DNA of 64,000 bases from assembly GCA_026708085.1 (NCBI GenBank), contig JAPOVP010000169.1, positions 1 to 64,000 on the forward strand, given 5' to 3'. Both the position numbers and the translations under genes were made by a program. Positions 50,706-59,792 of this stretch are shown here, piece by piece (position 1 is the stretch's first letter; the number at the start of each line of letters is the position of its first letter). A model generated the notes under the pieces. It worked only from the letters and a program-made list of their open reading frames with translations. It was not told the origin of the DNA and searched no databases. This stretch comes from Caldilineaceae bacterium. Its GTDB lineage: Bacteria > Chloroflexota > Anaerolineae > Caldilineales > Caldilineaceae.

Positions 50706-51566
50706 ATGGCAACTAAATTGAAATCCCTGTTCCGGATACCGGGTCCGTCCGGAGCCGACATTGAATCCTTCCATAGCGACGGCTACATTGCCTTTCCCAA
50801 TGTCTTCACGGACCATGCAAGGGAATCCCTTATCAGAGAGATTGAGGGCCTTGACCAGGTTCGCGAATTCGTCAGTCAATTGCAGGTCCATCGGGGGGAT
50901 CCCAAAGCCTACTTCATCCGTCCCTGGGACGACCGTGGGCCTTACAGCGACCAGCTCATTGACGACCCATTTGTCACGGCCTTGTTGACGGCCACAATTG
51001 GCAAGGACTTCCACTTCTGCCACTCGGCGCTGAACATCGCACCGCGAGGAATCGGTCCGATTCGCTACCACCAGGACCACCATCATTGGAAGCACGAGAA
51101 TCCAATTAACCTTGCGGAACGTGACAGATATTATGTCCAGATTCTCTATTATCTCAACGGCTTTACTCTTGGCGACCGCAATCTCAAAGTGATTCCCGGC
51201 AGCCACCGCGTTGCGCCGATCGAGGACGCTGCTGTTGACAGGGCGCGGGCCGATGCGTTCTCGAAGAGGCTGCTTGCCGGGGAGTTTGACGCCGAGGCGG
51301 GCCGGCCCCTTCGTGAGAAGCGACTGGAACTGCCTCCAGGGAGCATGGTTTACATTGACGCCCGTATTTTTCACGGCGTCGAACCGAAGCCGATTGACTC
51401 TCCGCAGCCCTACCGGATCTTCAACATTGACATCTTCAAAGAGGCGGGCCCGCCTCACCGGCACACACAAGAGATCCCTGCCGAGTGGATCGCCCGCGCG
51501 GATTCACACCGGAAAAGGCTGTTCTTGCGCGAAGCGTATCGTGAAGGGTGCTGGGACTCGAATTGA
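50706..51566 (+). CDS. Phytanoyl-CoA dioxygenase family protein
   Basis: 286 residues, Fe(II)/2-oxoglutarate-dependent oxygenase fold. The iron motif is His122-x-Asp124 in YHQDHHHW, followed by NLKVIPGSH and the distal His in ARIFHGVEP, with Arg in PYRIFNIDIF for 2-oxoglutarate. AAGGAGG gives a very strong ribosome site. The substrate is unknown. A relative of different sequence lies at 62164. Confidence 0.8.
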   Translation: MATKLKSLFRIPGPSGADIESFHSDGYIAFPNVFTDHARESLIREIEGLDQVREFVSQLQVHRGDPKAYFIRPWDDRGPYSDQLIDDPFVTALLTATIGKDFHFCHSALNIAPRGIGPIRYHQDHHHWKHENPINLAERDRYYVQILYYLNGFTLGDRNLKVIPGSHRVAPIEDAAVDRARADAFSKRLLAGEFDAEAGRPLREKRLELPPGSMVYIDARIFHGVEPKPIDSPQPYRIFNIDIFKEAGPPHRHTQEIPAEWIARADSHRKRLFLREAYREGCWDSN

Positions 51567-51769
51567 AATAGCCTTCCTGGACTTTTCGGTTTCTGAACTT
51601 CGTCTCTCTTCTGTTCGTGGGACCTCGGTAGCCTTGTGTGGCCATTCTAAAGTTTTTTCAGAGTACCTCGCTGGACCCCGCTTGAATTGCGCCGGCGCCC
51701 TGCGCAACATTACCTGCCGAACAGAAAAAGCCCGATTCGCTGCCCAAATGACAGGAGCACACCAACGTT

Positions 51770-53800
51770 ATGGCCGACTTCCTCCGCTACCGACAGATCC
51801 ACCTCGACTTTCACACCAGCCAACAGCTTACCAATATCGGAGGCGAGTTTGACGCTGCGGCTTGGGCGCAGCACCTGGTCGACTCTCACGTTGACTCCAT
51901 CACCTGCTTCGCCCGGGGCCATCACGGCATGATCTTCTACGAAACACCGGCCAACCCGGAGCGGCGTCACCCGAGTCTGCAGTGTAACCTGCTCGCACAA
52001 CAGATCGAAGCAGCTCACTCCCGCGATATTCGGGTACCCATCTATACAACCATTCAGTGGGACTACTACACTGCACAGGAGAAACCGCAGTGGCTGCAGG
52101 TAGCCTGCGACGGCTCCATTCAGGGCCAGCAGCCCTACCAAGCCGGCTTCTATGCGAAACTTTGCCTGAACACGCCCTATGTCGACTTTCTCAAGGCCCA
52201 CGTTGACGACATGTTCGCCCAACTACCCGCGGTGGATGGGCTCTTTTTCGACATCGTGCAGGATCAGGACTGCTCCTGCACCGCCTGCCGGCTCGAGATG
52301 CTGGCACAGGGGCTGGACCCCTCCTGCGACGCGGAACGCCTCTCGTTCGGCCAGGGCGTGACCGACCGCTTCAAGAAGGATATGTCGGCCCGCGTGCGCA
52401 GTCACAGCCAGGACTGCACCATTTTTTACAACTCCGGCCACGTTGGCCCGCGGCAGCGCGCGACGGGCGAGACATACAGCCACTGGGAGCTGGAGTCACT
52501 GCCGTCGGGAGGCTGGGGCTACATGCACTTTCCGCTCTCGCAGCGATATGCCCGCACAACCGGCCACGACAGTCTCGGAATGACGGGAAAGTTCCACACG
52601 TCCTGGGGGGACTTCCATTCTTACAAAAACGAGGCGGCGCTGCAGTTCGAGTGCTTCCAGATGCTGGCCCTCAACGCCAAGTGCTCAATCGGCGACCAAC
52701 TCCACCCTACAGGGCGGCTCGACCAGGCGACCTACGACCTCGTCGGCCCGGTCTATCGAGAGGTCGCCCGAAAAGAGCCATGGTGCCGCGGGGCCCGTGC
52801 ATTGACTGATATCGGCGTATTCACACTGGAGGAGTTCACGGGCGAGCGCCTGACCGCGGCGACTGTCGGCGCGGTGCGCATGTTGCAGGAAGGCGGCCAC
52901 CAATTCGACGTTGTCGACAGTCAAACGAACTGGGATGGTTACCGCGTGCTCATCCTGCCCGACGGCGTACACCTTGACGGCTATCTTGCGAGCAAGGTAA
53001 ACGACTATCTCGCCGCCGGGGGCAAAGTGCTAGCCTCTTTCGAGTCCGGCTTGGATCCGGACCTGTCAGACTTTGCGTTGCCGGCATGGGGCGTGAACAA
53101 GACCGGCGAGGGACCTACCGACGCCAAAGGCGAGACTGTGCGAGGCCGCCACTTTGGGAGCGGGGACTATGTGGACTATCTGCGTGCGGAAGGGATGCTG
53201 GCGGCGGGATTGCGAAATACTGAGCACGTCATGTACATGCGCGGGTTGGAAATCGAAGCCGGGGAGGACTGTGAGGTTCTTGCGAGGATGGTGCCTGCCT
53301 ACTTCGACCGGACTTGGAAGCATTTCTGTTCTCACCGGCAGACGCCCAGCAGCGGCGAGCCTGCCGGACCTGCCGCGACGCGGACGGAGGACGTTATCTA
53401 CTTCGCTCATCCGATCTTTCGCCAGTATCACCGCAACGCGCCGCGCTGGTGCAAGCAGCTGCTATTGAACGCGATCGATATACTCCTGCCGGACCCCTGG
53501 TTGCGGCACAGCGGACCGACGGGCTTGTTGACCGCCGTGAACGAGCAGCGAGAACAGAGCCGTTTAGTCCTGCATCTGCTTCACTACGTTCCGGAGCGCC
53601 GGGGGCAGGATTTCGACGTCATTGAGGACGTACTACCTGTGTTTGATATCGAAGTGAATCTGAAGTTACCCGGACCGGTAGCCGGCGTTCGCTGCGTCCC
53701 TGACGGCGAGTCGCTGGCGTTCAGTGAAGCAAAGGGACGGCTCTCATTTACCTTGCCCAAGTTGAATGGCCACCAGATGGTGGAGATTGGTTTGGGGTAG
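51770..53800 (+). CDS. Putative glycoside hydrolase with trimerisation-like domain
   Basis: 676 residues. An N-terminal TIM barrel (~1-330) resembles hypothetical glycosyl hydrolase family 6-like proteins: FARGHHGMIFYET, VDGLFFDIVQDQDCSCTACR, then SHWELESLPSGGWGY. It is followed by a segment like the beta-galactosidase trimerisation domain (GYRVLILPDGVHLD, YLAAGGKVLASFESGLD) and a beta-rich C-terminus. No signal peptide is seen, so it would act on imported oligosaccharides. The catalytic acids are not assigned. Confidence 0.7.
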   Translation: MADFLRYRQIHLDFHTSQQLTNIGGEFDAAAWAQHLVDSHVDSITCFARGHHGMIFYETPANPERRHPSLQCNLLAQQIEAAHSRDIRVPIYTTIQWDYYTAQEKPQWLQVACDGSIQGQQPYQAGFYAKLCLNTPYVDFLKAHVDDMFAQLPAVDGLFFDIVQDQDCSCTACRLEMLAQGLDPSCDAERLSFGQGVTDRFKKDMSARVRSHSQDCTIFYNSGHVGPRQRATGETYSHWELESLPSGGWGYMHFPLSQRYARTTGHDSLGMTGKFHTSWGDFHSYKNEAALQFECFQMLALNAKCSIGDQLHPTGRLDQATYDLVGPVYREVARKEPWCRGARALTDIGVFTLEEFTGERLTAATVGAVRMLQEGGHQFDVVDSQTNWDGYRVLILPDGVHLDGYLASKVNDYLAAGGKVLASFESGLDPDLSDFALPAWGVNKTGEGPTDAKGETVRGRHFGSGDYVDYLRAEGMLAAGLRNTEHVMYMRGLEIEAGEDCEVLARMVPAYFDRTWKHFCSHRQTPSSGEPAGPAATRTEDVIYFAHPIFRQYHRNAPRWCKQLLLNAIDILLPDPWLRHSGPTGLLTAVNEQREQSRLVLHLLHYVPERRGQDFDVIEDVLPVFDIEVNLKLPGPVAGVRCVPDGESLAFSEAKGRLSFTLPKLNGHQMVEIGLG

Positions 53801-53830
53801 TGCTGTCGCGCGCTGTACGCTCGAAACGGT

Positions 53831-54148
53831 TCACGTCCTCTGCCAGTAGTCTACGACCAGAACCTTTTCCAAGTGGGGACTCAGCACGGCGCCAAATGCT
53901 GTGTGATCGGGGTGGGGGAGATAGGCGTCGCGGTCGGCTTCGGATGCGAAGGTTACGAAGAAGCAGTGTGTAAATCCTTCTGCCAAGCCCTCGACACTGA
54001 CATCGGTACCCCATTCAAAATCCTGGATCACGTCGATTTTGCCAGGCAGGGCCCGGAAGGCGTTTTCGATTTTGCTAACGCTTGCTTCCGACGTTCCGTC
54101 TTTGAACTGAAACAGGACGACGTGCCTCAGTACTGACTGTCCAGACAT
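53831..54148 (-). CDS. Dabb (stress-responsive A/B barrel) protein
   Basis: 105 residues from the ATG at 54148 (AGGAGA upstream; a longer frame from 54175 has no such site). LRHVVLFQFKDGTSEASVSKIE, DFEWGTDVS and AYLPHPDHTAF are the Dabb family signature. Members are small dimeric ferredoxin-like barrels, some acting as cyclases, with unclear roles in such clusters. It is convergent with the hydrolase at 51770. Confidence 0.8.
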   Translation of the reverse strand: MSGQSVLRHVVLFQFKDGTSEASVSKIENAFRALPGKIDVIQDFEWGTDVSVEGLAEGFTHCFFVTFASEADRDAYLPHPDHTAFGAVLSPHLEKVLVVDYWQRT

Positions 54149-54850
54149 ATAGAATCTCCTATGGGTCAATTCCATTTGTATGCAAATGGGAGTAGGTCCG
54201 GCAGATGCAACCTACCCGATGATCCACCTCTTGGCAAGGGCACAGGACAGTTAAGCCGCAGCCCGCGTCCCCTGATGCAGACGTTCAGCCCCTCTCACTC
54301 GCCGCTGAATCTTCAACATATCACGAGAAGTCGTATACATTTGCCTGAACCGGGAAAGGCGGGCCCAGAATGTTAACAGTCCACGAGGGACAAAGGGTTT
54401 CTTGGCGCTCCCAAAAGGGTGGGCAACCGGAATGGCACCCACAAGGTGTGCACCTCAGGGGGATTGCCAAGTGGAAGGAGACGTGAACAGGCCACAGCTC
54501 TTGTACTTGTCAGCCGCTTCGAGATTGCCCAAGAGAATAGATTAACCGGATTTAGTCAGTTTTCGCAGGGTGCATCCCAGAATTGGGGTGGACACAGTCT
54601 GACGTGGAATCCATGCCAGCGGTGGCTGGAGGTGTTTAGCGGCTCCTGGAGTGACGGAGGGCAGGTGCCAGGCCGGGACTAACTTTGGGATTCGTAGATT
54701 GGAGGGTGTACGAGGGCAGGCACAGGGCCTGCCCCTACAGGACTCCTATGGGACTGGAGGGACCTGGTGCGAAGAATCTCGGTCGATTGGGCACCTGTCA
54801 CGAATAGGGGCACTCGGTCGAAGAGGCATGTTGTAGGACCGGGGGCGTTG
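54149..54850. other. Intergenic region with hairpin repeats
   Basis: No gene recognised. GGCACCCACAAGGTGTGCAC with GGGGGATTGCC (54438-54476) matches the element at ~44690. GGGCAGGCACAGGGCCTGCC followed by CCTACA (54711-54737) is another hairpin of the same CACA-centred type. Short frames here lack features and look like chance. Confidence 0.5.
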
Positions 54851-55040
54851 CGGGGGCGGAGCCCCCGCACAAGGGAGGCCGCTTGCGGCCGACCGCCCTG
54901 AACTTCAGTAGTCAGTAGTTAGTCGTCAGTTGTCAGTGGATAGACGAAGCGCTTTCGTTCGAGTTGATTGAGGACTGAATACGGCTCTGTTGCTTCTTGA
55001 GGCATAAGAAGGTTCACCTCCGATTTGGGATGTACCCGAT
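54851..55040. repeat. Composite intergenic repeat, copy B
   Basis: Begins with hairpin CGGGGGC-GGA-GCCCCCG (54851-54867), then the CACAAGGGAGG block, five heptamers (54905-54939) and the GAGGCATAAGA block (54999-55018). The order and spacing match copy A at the left edge. It lies ~140 bp upstream of the sulfatase at 55181. Confidence 0.65.
54905..54939. repeat. Degenerate heptamer tandem, 5 units
   Basis: TCAGTAG, TCAGTAG, TTAGTCG, TCAGTTG, TCAGTGG in direct succession; same consensus as 65-92. Confidence 0.65.
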
Positions 55041-55180
55041 TTCGCGCTTCTTCTTGACCCCGCATTCAATGTCTGATAGCATTGCCAAACCTGTCCCCGC
55101 TGTGCTAAACGACGCCAAGACATCACGGCAACACGACACCGCCATCAACATTATACAGTAGACAATCAAAAGGACTTCCT

Positions 55181-56608
55181 ATGCCCGACACACGCCCCAA
55201 CATTCTTTTCATTATGTCGGACGATCACGCCTCGCACGCTATGAGCTGCTACGGCAGCCGCATCAACCGTACTCCTCATCTCGACCGCATCGCAGAGGGC
55301 GGCATGCGCTTCAACAATTGCTTCTGCACCAACTCTATCTGCACCCCGAGCCGCGCGGTGATTCTGACCGGCACGTACAACCACATTAACGGCGTGACTA
55401 CGCTGGCTTCGACACTCGATGGCCGGCAGGTGACGATGCCAAAACTGCTGCAGGAGGCAGGCTACCAGACGGCTATAGTCGGCAAATGGCACCTGGGACA
55501 CGGGGGGGTCAATGATCCGACCGGATTCGATTATTGGAACGTGCTTCCAGGCCAAGGCCTCTACCACGACCCTGAAATGATTGAGATGGGAGAGCGAAAG
55601 GTCTTTCCCGGTTACGTAACCGACTTGATTACGGACTTTTCGCTCGACTGGCTGCGGGCGCGCGATCCGGAGCGACCGTTCATGCTCATGTGCCACCATA
55701 AGGCGCCGCATCGGTCGTGGGAGCCGGACGAAAAGCACGCGCTCATGTACGAAGACGAGGAGATTCCTTATCCGAAGACATTCGACGACGACTACAGCAA
55801 CCGCGCGGCAGCCGCAGCGGCGGCTGAGATGCGAATCGACCGCGACATGACGCTGACCGATCTGAAACAGCCGACGCCGGAGGGACTGACACCGGAGGAG
55901 GAGAAGAAGTGGAAGTACCAACGGTATATCAAGGACTACCTGCGATGCGTCGCTTCCATCGATGACAACGTCGGCAGGCTGCTCGACTACCTGGAAGAGG
56001 AAGGGCTGGCGGAGAACACCATTGTCGTGTACACGTCGGACCAGGGCTTCTTTCTAGGCGACCACGGCTGGTATGACAAGCGCTTCATGTACGAGGAGTC
56101 GCTGCGCATGCCGCTGCTCATTCGCTATCCGCGTGCGGTCGAAGGGGGGGCGGTCAAGGATCAGATGGTCCTAAATGTCGACTTTACGCCGACGCTGCTC
56201 GAGTACGCCGGCGTCGACGTCCCGGAGCATTTTCAGGGGACCGGTTTCAGTTCACTTTTGGCGGGCCAGACGCCGGATGGCTGGCAGACATCGATGTACT
56301 ACCGTTATTGGATGCATCTGGCACACCATCACGTTTACGCCCACTATGGTGTGCGGACGCTGCGCTACAAGCTGATCTATTATTACGCCGACGGATTGGA
56401 TCAGCCGGGTGTCATCGATGCGTCCAAGGAGCCGGAGTGGGAGCTATTCGATCTCGATGCCGACCCGTATGAACTGAACAACGTATACCATGATCCGGAT
56501 TACGCCGGCGTAGTAGAGGGGTTAACCGAGGAGTTGCATCGCCTGCAGGCTCGCGTGGCCGACGAGCCGTACGACCATCCCACGGCAGCGGGGACATGGC
56601 GGCTGTGA
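55181..56608 (+). CDS. Sulfatase (FGly type)
   Basis: 475 residues. NILFIMSDDHASHAMSCYG gives the first metal cluster and Cys54-T-P-S-Arg58 is the canonical formylglycine motif, so it should hydrolyse a sulfate ester after maturation. YTSDQGFFLGDHGWYDKRFM carries the second metal site, with Gln in place of the usual His of DHG. C-terminal features are like choline- or carbohydrate-sulfatase relatives. No signal peptide. No formylglycine-generating enzyme is encoded here. Confidence 0.88.
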   Translation: MPDTRPNILFIMSDDHASHAMSCYGSRINRTPHLDRIAEGGMRFNNCFCTNSICTPSRAVILTGTYNHINGVTTLASTLDGRQVTMPKLLQEAGYQTAIVGKWHLGHGGVNDPTGFDYWNVLPGQGLYHDPEMIEMGERKVFPGYVTDLITDFSLDWLRARDPERPFMLMCHHKAPHRSWEPDEKHALMYEDEEIPYPKTFDDDYSNRAAAAAAAEMRIDRDMTLTDLKQPTPEGLTPEEEKKWKYQRYIKDYLRCVASIDDNVGRLLDYLEEEGLAENTIVVYTSDQGFFLGDHGWYDKRFMYEESLRMPLLIRYPRAVEGGAVKDQMVLNVDFTPTLLEYAGVDVPEHFQGTGFSSLLAGQTPDGWQTSMYYRYWMHLAHHHVYAHYGVRTLRYKLIYYYADGLDQPGVIDASKEPEWELFDLDADPYELNNVYHDPDYAGVVEGLTEELHRLQARVADEPYDHPTAAGTWRL

Positions 56609-56682
56609 AGGTAGAGCCCCGCCCGAACGGATGTGGCGAATGCACCGCGTAAATGGACTCGCGATTTGGGGAATCCCGCGCG

Positions 56683-57984
56683 CTAGCCTCGCTCTGCGGC
56701 CAGGGCAAACAGATGCTGCCGCCCTAACCAGAGGGCGAGGGCACCCAAGGCCGCCGAGAAGAACACGCCGCTCACAGCCACAGCCACAACTCCGCTGAGT
56801 GAATAGACGCTCCCTGTCCCCAGACTACCGCAGGCGGAGGCGATGGCAACCATGGCTTCGTTGATGCCCTGTACACGGCCCCGCTGTCGCGAGCCTTCAA
56901 GCGCGGCCGACAGCAGCGAGGAGCCAGCGATATAGCTGAAATTCCATCCCAGGCCGAGCAGGAAAAGAGAGACGAACAGGACCGGAAGCTCGGTAGAGAG
57001 CGGCATCATGATCGCGGCCAGTACCTGCACGAGCGCTCCGGCGAAAATCATGGGCACGCGGCCAACCCGGCTTGCCAGCCAGCCGCTGAGACCAGACAAG
57101 CCGAACATCCCCAGAGTGTGCGCCATCAAGACGTAGGAAATGGCGTCTGCCTTGTAGTCGGCGCGGTTCATGTGGAGCGGCGTAACCACCATCAATAGTG
57201 TCATGACCATCTGGCCGATTGCCATTGCCGCGATTGCCAGTTGTACGTCCGGCAACTTGAGCAGGTGCATGACGCCCCTCAGCCCTCTGGGAGCCTCCTC
57301 GCTTCCAGCCTGGCCACCGGGTGAGCCGTCTTCCGAGCTATCTGATTCCTTAGCGGCTTTCTCGTTCCGGGCAAGCAGTGCGGCCAGTTCTTTGGGGTCG
57401 GGCCGCAGCGCCACCAGGAGCAGGATCAGAGCCAGCCCCATCAATGCCGCGCCGATCCAGAACGGGCCCACATGCTCGTGGAATCCCTGTTGTCTGGCCA
57501 GCCCAACGGCCGGTTCCACAAGAAGTGGCCCGCCTACAGCCCCGACCGTACCTGCGAATACGATCAGCCCAATTACCTTGGCCTGCTGGGCCAGCGGGAA
57601 GATTTCGGCCGCGGCATAGCGGGTCTGTTCCAGGGCGGCACGGCCTACGCCGAGCAAGACGGCCCCGCCGAGAAAGAAGACGAGTGACCCGGTGCTGATA
57701 GCCGACGCGGAGACGAGCATTCCGAAAATCACAAAGGAGAGGCCGACGGCCAGGCCGATACGGCGGCCGGCTTTGTCCAGGAGCCAGCCCAGCGGATAGC
57801 CCGCACCGGCCCGTCCCACCATTGACAGTGCGTTGGGAAGACCGATCAACTGTACGCGGCCGCTGAGGGAGTAGGAGATTATGGGGGTCAGTACGAAGCT
57901 GGCGATCATCGCAGCACTGTTGAGGCTGCTGACGACGAAAAGCGTGATTATGAGCCGTCGCTGCACGCGGGACATCGGAATCAT
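56683..57984 (-). CDS. MFS transporter
   Basis: 433 residues from ATG 57984 (or 57975), with about twelve hydrophobic segments. The A-loop pattern GWLLDKAGRRIGLAVG after TM2 and a related GWLASRVGRVPMI after TM8 identify the major facilitator superfamily. The central loop is acidic. An upstream frame reaching 58215 adds ~77 residues without transporter character and is rejected. Divergent from the hydrolase pair at 58367; substrate unknown, possibly their product. Confidence 0.85.
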   Translation of the reverse strand: MIPMSRVQRRLIITLFVVSSLNSAAMIASFVLTPIISYSLSGRVQLIGLPNALSMVGRAGAGYPLGWLLDKAGRRIGLAVGLSFVIFGMLVSASAISTGSLVFFLGGAVLLGVGRAALEQTRYAAAEIFPLAQQAKVIGLIVFAGTVGAVGGPLLVEPAVGLARQQGFHEHVGPFWIGAALMGLALILLLVALRPDPKELAALLARNEKAAKESDSSEDGSPGGQAGSEEAPRGLRGVMHLLKLPDVQLAIAAMAIGQMVMTLLMVVTPLHMNRADYKADAISYVLMAHTLGMFGLSGLSGWLASRVGRVPMIFAGALVQVLAAIMMPLSTELPVLFVSLFLLGLGWNFSYIAGSSLLSAALEGSRQRGRVQGINEAMVAIASACGSLGTGSVYSLSGVVAVAVSGVFFSAALGALALWLGRQHLFALAAERG

Positions 57985-58366
57985 AGAGAATGAGTCCTTC
58001 ACAGACCTGGCCTGCCCGGCACTTCGCAGACCGGGAGAGAAAGAGGCTGTGCTTGGGATGGCGTAGGTTACATTGTAAACAGTCATCAAGCAAAGAGCAA
58101 TTGCGCGCACAAGCGGCACTTCGGGGGCCTGCTCCTGCTCCAGGTTGCAACCATGAGCCGACAAGAATATAAGGGCAGATTCTTGCGGCGAACTGTCGGT
58201 TGTGGTACGGTTCAACCGGTCTGAACCGTGAATGATCGGTTTGGGCCGACAGAGTTGATTCCTCCACCTCTAAACTGAGAATCTCTTGCGCAGACCACCG
58301 TCCCGGTTTGGCTTCACCGCTCCACTCTTGTGACCCGCCAGTCCACCAACTGCGAAGGAAAGCACG
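57985..58366. promoter_or_regulatory. Divergent control region with 23-bp dyad
   Basis: ACGGTTCA (58207-58214) and TGAACCGT (58222-58229) are perfect eight-base arms around ACCGGTC, in the space between the divergent MFS and hydrolase genes. This is the size and layout of a repressor operator (LacI/TetR type). No regulator gene is adjacent. No other feature was seen in the gap. Confidence 0.5.
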
Positions 58367-59776
58367 ATGGCATCGAACGCAAAACCGAATATCGTCCTGT
58401 TCGGCATTGACTCGCTGCATGCCGATCACTTGAGCTGTTACGGCTACGAACGGCTGACCAGTCCCTATCTGGATAGGTTTGCCTCCCAAGGCGTCCTTTT
58501 CGAGAATACATTCAGCGCTCACATTCCTACGACGAGCGCCTATGCCTCGATGCTGACCGGCATGGACGTCTTTTCGACGCAGGTCGTGGCGCTGAGGCAC
58601 CAAGGCCCGCTGCGGCCGGAGGTCAAGACGCTGGCGGAAATCCTGCGCGAAGAGGGCTATTACACCATTTGCGTCGGGTTCGACGGAAATCCCAGTAGTC
58701 GCGGTTTTGACGAGTATCTCAGCTATACGGCCTGGGGGTCGTGGGAAGAGGGGCGACTTCCCAAGGCCCAGCTTCTCAATGAACAGGCGATACCGGCCAT
58801 CGACCGCATGGTCGCGGAAGACAAACCGTTCTTCCTGTTCCTGCGCCACATGGACCCACACGCGCCCTACTTGCCGCCGGAGCCCTATGAGCGCATGTTC
58901 TTCCATGGTGACGAATGCGACCCCAGCAACAAGTCAATGGAGCCGGTGCTGGCCTTCAAGCCGTTTCGTGACTTTCTCGCATCGTGGCTGCCGCCTGGCA
59001 TCACTGACAAGGATTATGTCATCGCCCAATATGACGGCTCCATCGCCTACATGGACGCGGCTATCCAGTCGATCTTCACGGCGCTGGAGGAGCACGGGAT
59101 CTTCGACGAGACGATCGTGGCGATCAACGGGGACCACGGGGAGACGCTCTACGATCATGAGTGCTGGTTCGATCACCACGGCATTTATGACAATGTCCTT
59201 CACGTTCCATTGATGCTGCGCTACCCACCAAAATTGCCGGCCCACCGCCGCGTCTCTGGCTATAATCAGCACAAGGACCTCGTGCCCACGCTGCTTGAAC
59301 TGGCCGGGATCGACGCCGGAATCGACTTCGACGGGAGTTCCCTTCTGCCGATGGTCGAGGGCAGCGTGGCGTCGCACGAGAGCGAGATTTATATCACCGA
59401 GTGTACTTGGATGCGAAAGCACGGCTGGCGCACGCCGCAGTGGAAACTGATGCTGGCACTGGAGCCGGACTTTCATTTCAAACCGCCGGTGGAGCTCTAC
59501 AACCTGGTCGAAGATCCGTTGGAAAACTGCAATCTCGCCGATAAACTGCCCGGTGTCGTGGCTGCCCTGACGGCCCGTCTGGAGTCCTGGGTGAGCAAGC
59601 GAGAAGCGGAAACCGGGCTGTCGAATCCGATACATCATCAGGGTGACTGGCACGGTCTCAAAGGGGTCGGGCCTTTCACGAGCTCGCAACAGGCCTACGA
59701 CTCGCTCTACATCGGCGACGCCAGCGCCGCACGGCGTCTGCAGGCGAAGTCGCGTGAGGTCGAGGAGAAGGAGTAG
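58367..59776 (+). CDS. Sulfatase-like hydrolase with Thr nucleophile position
   Basis: 469 residues, alkaline-phosphatase superfamily (PF00884-like). Metal Asp15 sits in LFGIDSL where true sulfatases have Asp-Asp. Aligning the conserved L-T-G, the formylglycine Cys position is Thr55 (T-T-S-A-Y-A-S-M-L-T-G), and the following Pro and Arg are also lost. NGDHGETLYDH supplies the other metal ligands. It should therefore not be an FGly sulfatase. Thr-nucleophile relatives are phosphodiesterases or phosphotransferases (NPP, LtaS, EptA). Substrate unknown. Confidence 0.8.
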   Translation: MASNAKPNIVLFGIDSLHADHLSCYGYERLTSPYLDRFASQGVLFENTFSAHIPTTSAYASMLTGMDVFSTQVVALRHQGPLRPEVKTLAEILREEGYYTICVGFDGNPSSRGFDEYLSYTAWGSWEEGRLPKAQLLNEQAIPAIDRMVAEDKPFFLFLRHMDPHAPYLPPEPYERMFFHGDECDPSNKSMEPVLAFKPFRDFLASWLPPGITDKDYVIAQYDGSIAYMDAAIQSIFTALEEHGIFDETIVAINGDHGETLYDHECWFDHHGIYDNVLHVPLMLRYPPKLPAHRRVSGYNQHKDLVPTLLELAGIDAGIDFDGSSLLPMVEGSVASHESEIYITECTWMRKHGWRTPQWKLMLALEPDFHFKPPVELYNLVEDPLENCNLADKLPGVVAALTARLESWVSKREAETGLSNPIHHQGDWHGLKGVGPFTSSQQAYDSLYIGDASAARRLQAKSREVEEKE

Positions 59777-59792
59777 GGGCAGGGAAGGCGCG

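Noticed and set aside
50087-50716. Plus-strand 209-residue ORF
   Set aside because: It spans the lipoprotein N-terminus and the divergent gap, with low-complexity basic sequence and no motif.
54419-54682. 87-residue plus-strand ORF in the repeat-rich gap
   Set aside because: It crosses a dispersed hairpin repeat and shows no coding character.
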